Source: Bacteroidota bacterium | GTDB lineage: Bacteria > Bacteroidota > Bacteroidia > SpSt-205 > S141-50 | Direction: 5' to 3' | Length of the DNA stretch: 8,261 bases | NCBI GenBank assembly: GCA_015490695.1 | Contig: WFXK01000363.1 | Coordinates: 1-8,261 of the forward strand | Notes under the pieces: model-generated | What the model was told of the DNA's origin: nothing | Database searches by the model: none | The model's input: the letters and a program-made list of their open reading frames with translations, nothing else | Shown here: one piece after another, positions 6,740-8,261 of the stretch | How positions within the stretch are numbered: the stretch's first letter is position 1 | Layout: each line of letters opens with the position of its first letter | Program-made: the position numbers and the translations under genes

Positions 6740-7692
6740 ATGAAAAACCTTCTTCTTATGCAACACTAAAAAGAGGGATTTTTCTTTGTGTAACAGTTAT
6801 TACGCTGTATGCGCAAAACGTAGGTATCGGCACACCAACCCCTGATGCCTCGGCAATCCTGGAGTTAAGTGCTACGGACAAAGGGCTTTTAGTACCTCGT
6901 TTGACAACAGCACAACGCAATGCTATTGCTGCACCTGCAGAAGGCTTAATCATCTATAACTTAGATACCAAATGCCTTGAAGTGTATAGCGATACCATGT
7001 GGGTGAACTTATGTCAGACCTGTACTTCTACTCCGCCACCGCCTAATATCAACGGACCAACGGAAATTTGCTTCAGAGAAAACTATGCATTTTGGGGTTC
7101 TGGTGCCCCCTCAGGCGCTATTTACGTATGAACAACCCCCAACGGCACTACACCTATACGGGCGATACGCTAAAAGTCATCAATGCCTCTTCTGCAGACA
7201 CAGGCTGGTACTACCTGCACTACTATTGGAACGGCTGTTAATCCTTAATAGATTCCCTCCACGTGATAGAATCTCAAGCCACATGGACCGCTATGACCAC
7301 TTATCCTGCTGGTGGTATCCCCTACGATGGCTCTTTTCGATTTACCTTTGAAGGCGGTACTTTCGTCTATATTGGCGGCGGACACTCTAACTGCCCTTGT
7401 TGTTCTCCTAAGTACCTTGAAATGCGTCGTTTTGCAAAAGCTACAAGAGGAGGATGGCAATTAAGAGCAAGCGTCCCTGCTGCTGCCGCCCCCATCATCG
7501 CTAATCCTGTCTAACATCAACGGAAAAGCCTGCGCCATCGGAAGCGACTACTACCTATGGGAATACGACATCGCTACCGACACATGCAGCCGTAAATGCA
7601 GCGTACCTGCCAGCCTCCTCCCAGGTATATCCGCCGCCTATAACAACGAAGCCTTCTTCATAGACCTTAAAAGCCAATTGGCGTACAAATAA
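6740..7692 (+). pseudogene. Decayed secreted multi-module surface protein (VGIG module, Ig-like, kelch repeats)
   Basis: Pieces of one protein lie in three frames. The ATG at 6740 gives MKNLLLMQH and stops at 6767. The next frame continues KRGIFLCVTVITLYAQ, a signal-peptide core, so a single C lost near 6766 would join MQH-LKRG. Then comes NVGIGTPTPDASA...LTTAQRNAIAAP...LIIYNLDTKCLEVY, a module widespread at the N-termini of Bacteroidota surface proteins. An Ig-like module follows (GPTEICFRE...GSGAPSGAIYV) and is cut by TGA at 7129-7131, where a Trp is expected. A frame change near 7146 leads to YTYTGDTLKVINASSADTG, which is cut by TAA at 7239-7241. Kelch-like sequence follows to 7511. After a further +1 shift near 7512 comes NINGKACAIGSDYYLWEYD, ending at 7692. 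A TTG start at 6715 would keep the first frame open to 7131, but gives an odd N-terminus. The lesions argue for a true pseudogene; sequencing error would not easily explain the two substituted stops. Confidence 0.85.
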
Positions 7693-7758
7693 CCCCCCTA
7701 AACCCTACGGTCAGGACAAGTTCATTGTAAATCTCAAAACAAAGTTCTTAAATCCACT

Positions 7759-7930
7759 CTGAGATTCCGCACCTTATGGCTTGGAATGACGCATACTAAT
7801 GGAATGGTGCGTATAACCTTAAGTGCAAACGACACAAAAGCTGCAGATTACACACATAAAACCAACAACCACAAAAGTTCCCTACACGCGGCAACAGTAG
7901 CGTCATGCCGAACATACGTGAGGCATCTCT
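7759..7930. repeat. Hairpin-arm pair, unit 1 (degenerate palindromic repeat)
   Basis: Arm A (7759-7792) begins CTGAGATTCC and ends GGAATGACGC; arm B (7900-7930) begins GCGTCATGCC and ends GGCATCTCT. The arms are imperfect inverted copies of each other about 107 bp apart. Each arm also folds on itself: ATTCC with GGAAT in arm A, ATGCC (7905-7909) with GGCAT (7922-7926) in arm B. The loops have drifted from those of unit 2. The sequence resembles a dispersed palindromic repeat that I recall from several bacterial groups. No transposase of the REP-associated type is in the window. Confidence 0.75.
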
Positions 7931-8000
7931 TTTTAGAAAGTCCAGAGACTCTAAAAGTTCTCATGAGTTTTCAGTAGAAAATCACACGAAAAAAAACGCA

Positions 8001-8172
8001 CTGAGATTCCTCGCCTTCGGCTCGGAATGACGCACGCAAGACGGAAAGACGCACATAACCCAAACCCAAACAACGCAGAAACCGTAAACTGCACGCATAA
8101 ACTCAACAACGCCAGAAACTCCCCGCAGGGCGGAGGCTGCCGCGTCATGCCGAGCGAAGCCAGAGCATCTCT
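8001..8172. repeat. Hairpin-arm pair, unit 2 (better-preserved palindromic repeat)
   Basis: Arm A (8001-8033) pairs ATTCC (8006-8010) with GGAAT (8024-8028) and GCC (8013-8015) with GGC (8019-8021) around a TTC loop. Arm B (8142-8172) pairs ATGC (8147-8150) with GCAT (8165-8168) and GC (8154-8155) with GC (8159-8160). Arm A read on the minus strand gives CATTCCGAG...GAGGAATCTC, which is arm B except mainly for a T-to-G change and a matching A-to-C change. The arms are about 108 bp apart, as in unit 1. Confidence 0.78.
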
Positions 8173-8175
8173 TTA

Positions 8176-8212
8176 GGAAACTTCAGAAACTCCAAAAGTT
8201 TCCACAGTTTCC
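8176..8212. repeat. Extra hairpin downstream of arm B in unit 2
   Basis: GGAAACTTCAGAAACT (8176-8191) can pair with AGTTTCCACAGTTTCC (8197-8212) at 13 of 16 positions around a 5-nt loop, with three central mismatches. The matching place in unit 1 (about 7935-7971) keeps a weaker version built on GAGACT and AGTTCTC, so this hairpin seems to belong to the repeat unit. It is too AT-rich and interrupted to call a terminator. Confidence 0.55.
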
Positions 8213-8261
8213 AAAGTAGAAAAGGAAATAAACCTACTTGAACTTTATTACTCATTTATTT

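Larger units (their letters stand above)
7745..8228. repeat. Two diverged tandem copies of a ~242-bp non-coding unit
   Basis: The region after the pseudogene has no credible gene. It is a direct duplication with a period of 241-242 bp. CTGAGATTCC recurs at 7759 and 8001, GCGTCATGCCGA at 7900 and 8142, GCATCTCT at 7923 and 8165, and AGTAGAAAA at 7973 and 8215. The sequence between these anchors is also alignable (for example CATAAAACCAACAAC with CATAAACTCAACAAC) but clearly diverged, so the duplication is old. Unit boundaries are approximate. Short ORFs here on either strand run through the repeats and look spurious. The remaining 7693-7744 and 8229-8261 show nothing I can name. Confidence 0.85.

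Noticed and set aside
7129..7131. TGA where Trp is expected, suggesting TGA recoding as Trp.
   Set aside because: The protease and hydratase-fold genes both end in TGA, and the same region also has frame changes and a TAA, so decay is simpler.
6740..7692. Programmed frameshifting joining the frames.
   Set aside because: No slippery heptamer was noticed at the junctions, and several unrelated lesions, including plain stop codons, would all need bypass.
7786..7977. Short plus-strand ORF of 63 codons in the repeat region.
   Set aside because: It runs through both arms of unit 1, has no signal or domain, and is not kept open in unit 2.
7951..8148. Minus-strand ORF of 65 codons in the repeat region.
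   Set aside because: It crosses the repeat arms, and its Cys/Phe/Leu-rich product looks like translated repeat, not a protein.
7745..8228. Repeats resembling a CRISPR array.
   Set aside because: Only two units exist, the period is about 242 bp, the region between anchors is also related, and no cas gene is present.

Overview
The window looks like a chromosomal segment from a member of the Bacteroidota. Three things point there. Two large secreted proteins end in type A C-terminal sorting domains of the type IX secretion system (T9SS), each with a YPNP motif. All three export signals end in L-x-A-Q, the usual Bacteroidota form. One intergenic region carries a good match to the Bacteroidota promoter (TTTG, then TAnnTTTG). 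Base composition is AT-leaning by eye, and no strong Shine-Dalgarno sequences are seen. I cannot place it below phylum level.

Layout: every gene call is on the plus strand. Bases 2-514 are the 3' end of an L-serine ammonia-lyase gene (iron-sulfur type, alpha domain). It overlaps by 23 bp a large secreted subtilisin-family (S8) protease gene (492-3704) with Ig/PKD-like modules and a T9SS tail. The protease gene overlaps by 4 bp (GTGA) a GTG-started gene for a divergent enoyl-CoA hydratase/isomerase-fold protein (3701-4486) that lacks both usual catalytic glutamates. These three genes look co-transcribed. A perfect 14-bp inverted repeat (4461-4510) spans the end of the third gene and the -33 region of a new promoter (4499-4530). 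That promoter probably drives a second T9SS-secreted, beta-propeller-like protein (4563-6431), whose end overlaps a small ORF for a possible exported peptide or lipoprotein (6388-6627).

From 6740 to 7692 lies a decayed gene. Its pieces, in three frames, read as a signal peptide, a VGIG-type N-terminal module common in Bacteroidota surface proteins, an Ig-like module and kelch-type repeats. At least five lesions separate the pieces. The last ~500 bp are non-coding and hold two diverged tandem copies of a ~242-bp unit. Each unit carries two oppositely oriented arms that can fold as local hairpins. The motif resembles a dispersed palindromic repeat of the CATTCCGAGCG...GGAATCTC type.

Functionally, the window joins a cytoplasmic amino-acid catabolic enzyme with secreted T9SS cargo. 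I see no defence system, mobile-element transposase, CRISPR array or RNA gene. The least explained parts are the hairpin repeat units, the inverted repeat over the promoter, and the catalytically altered hydratase-fold protein.
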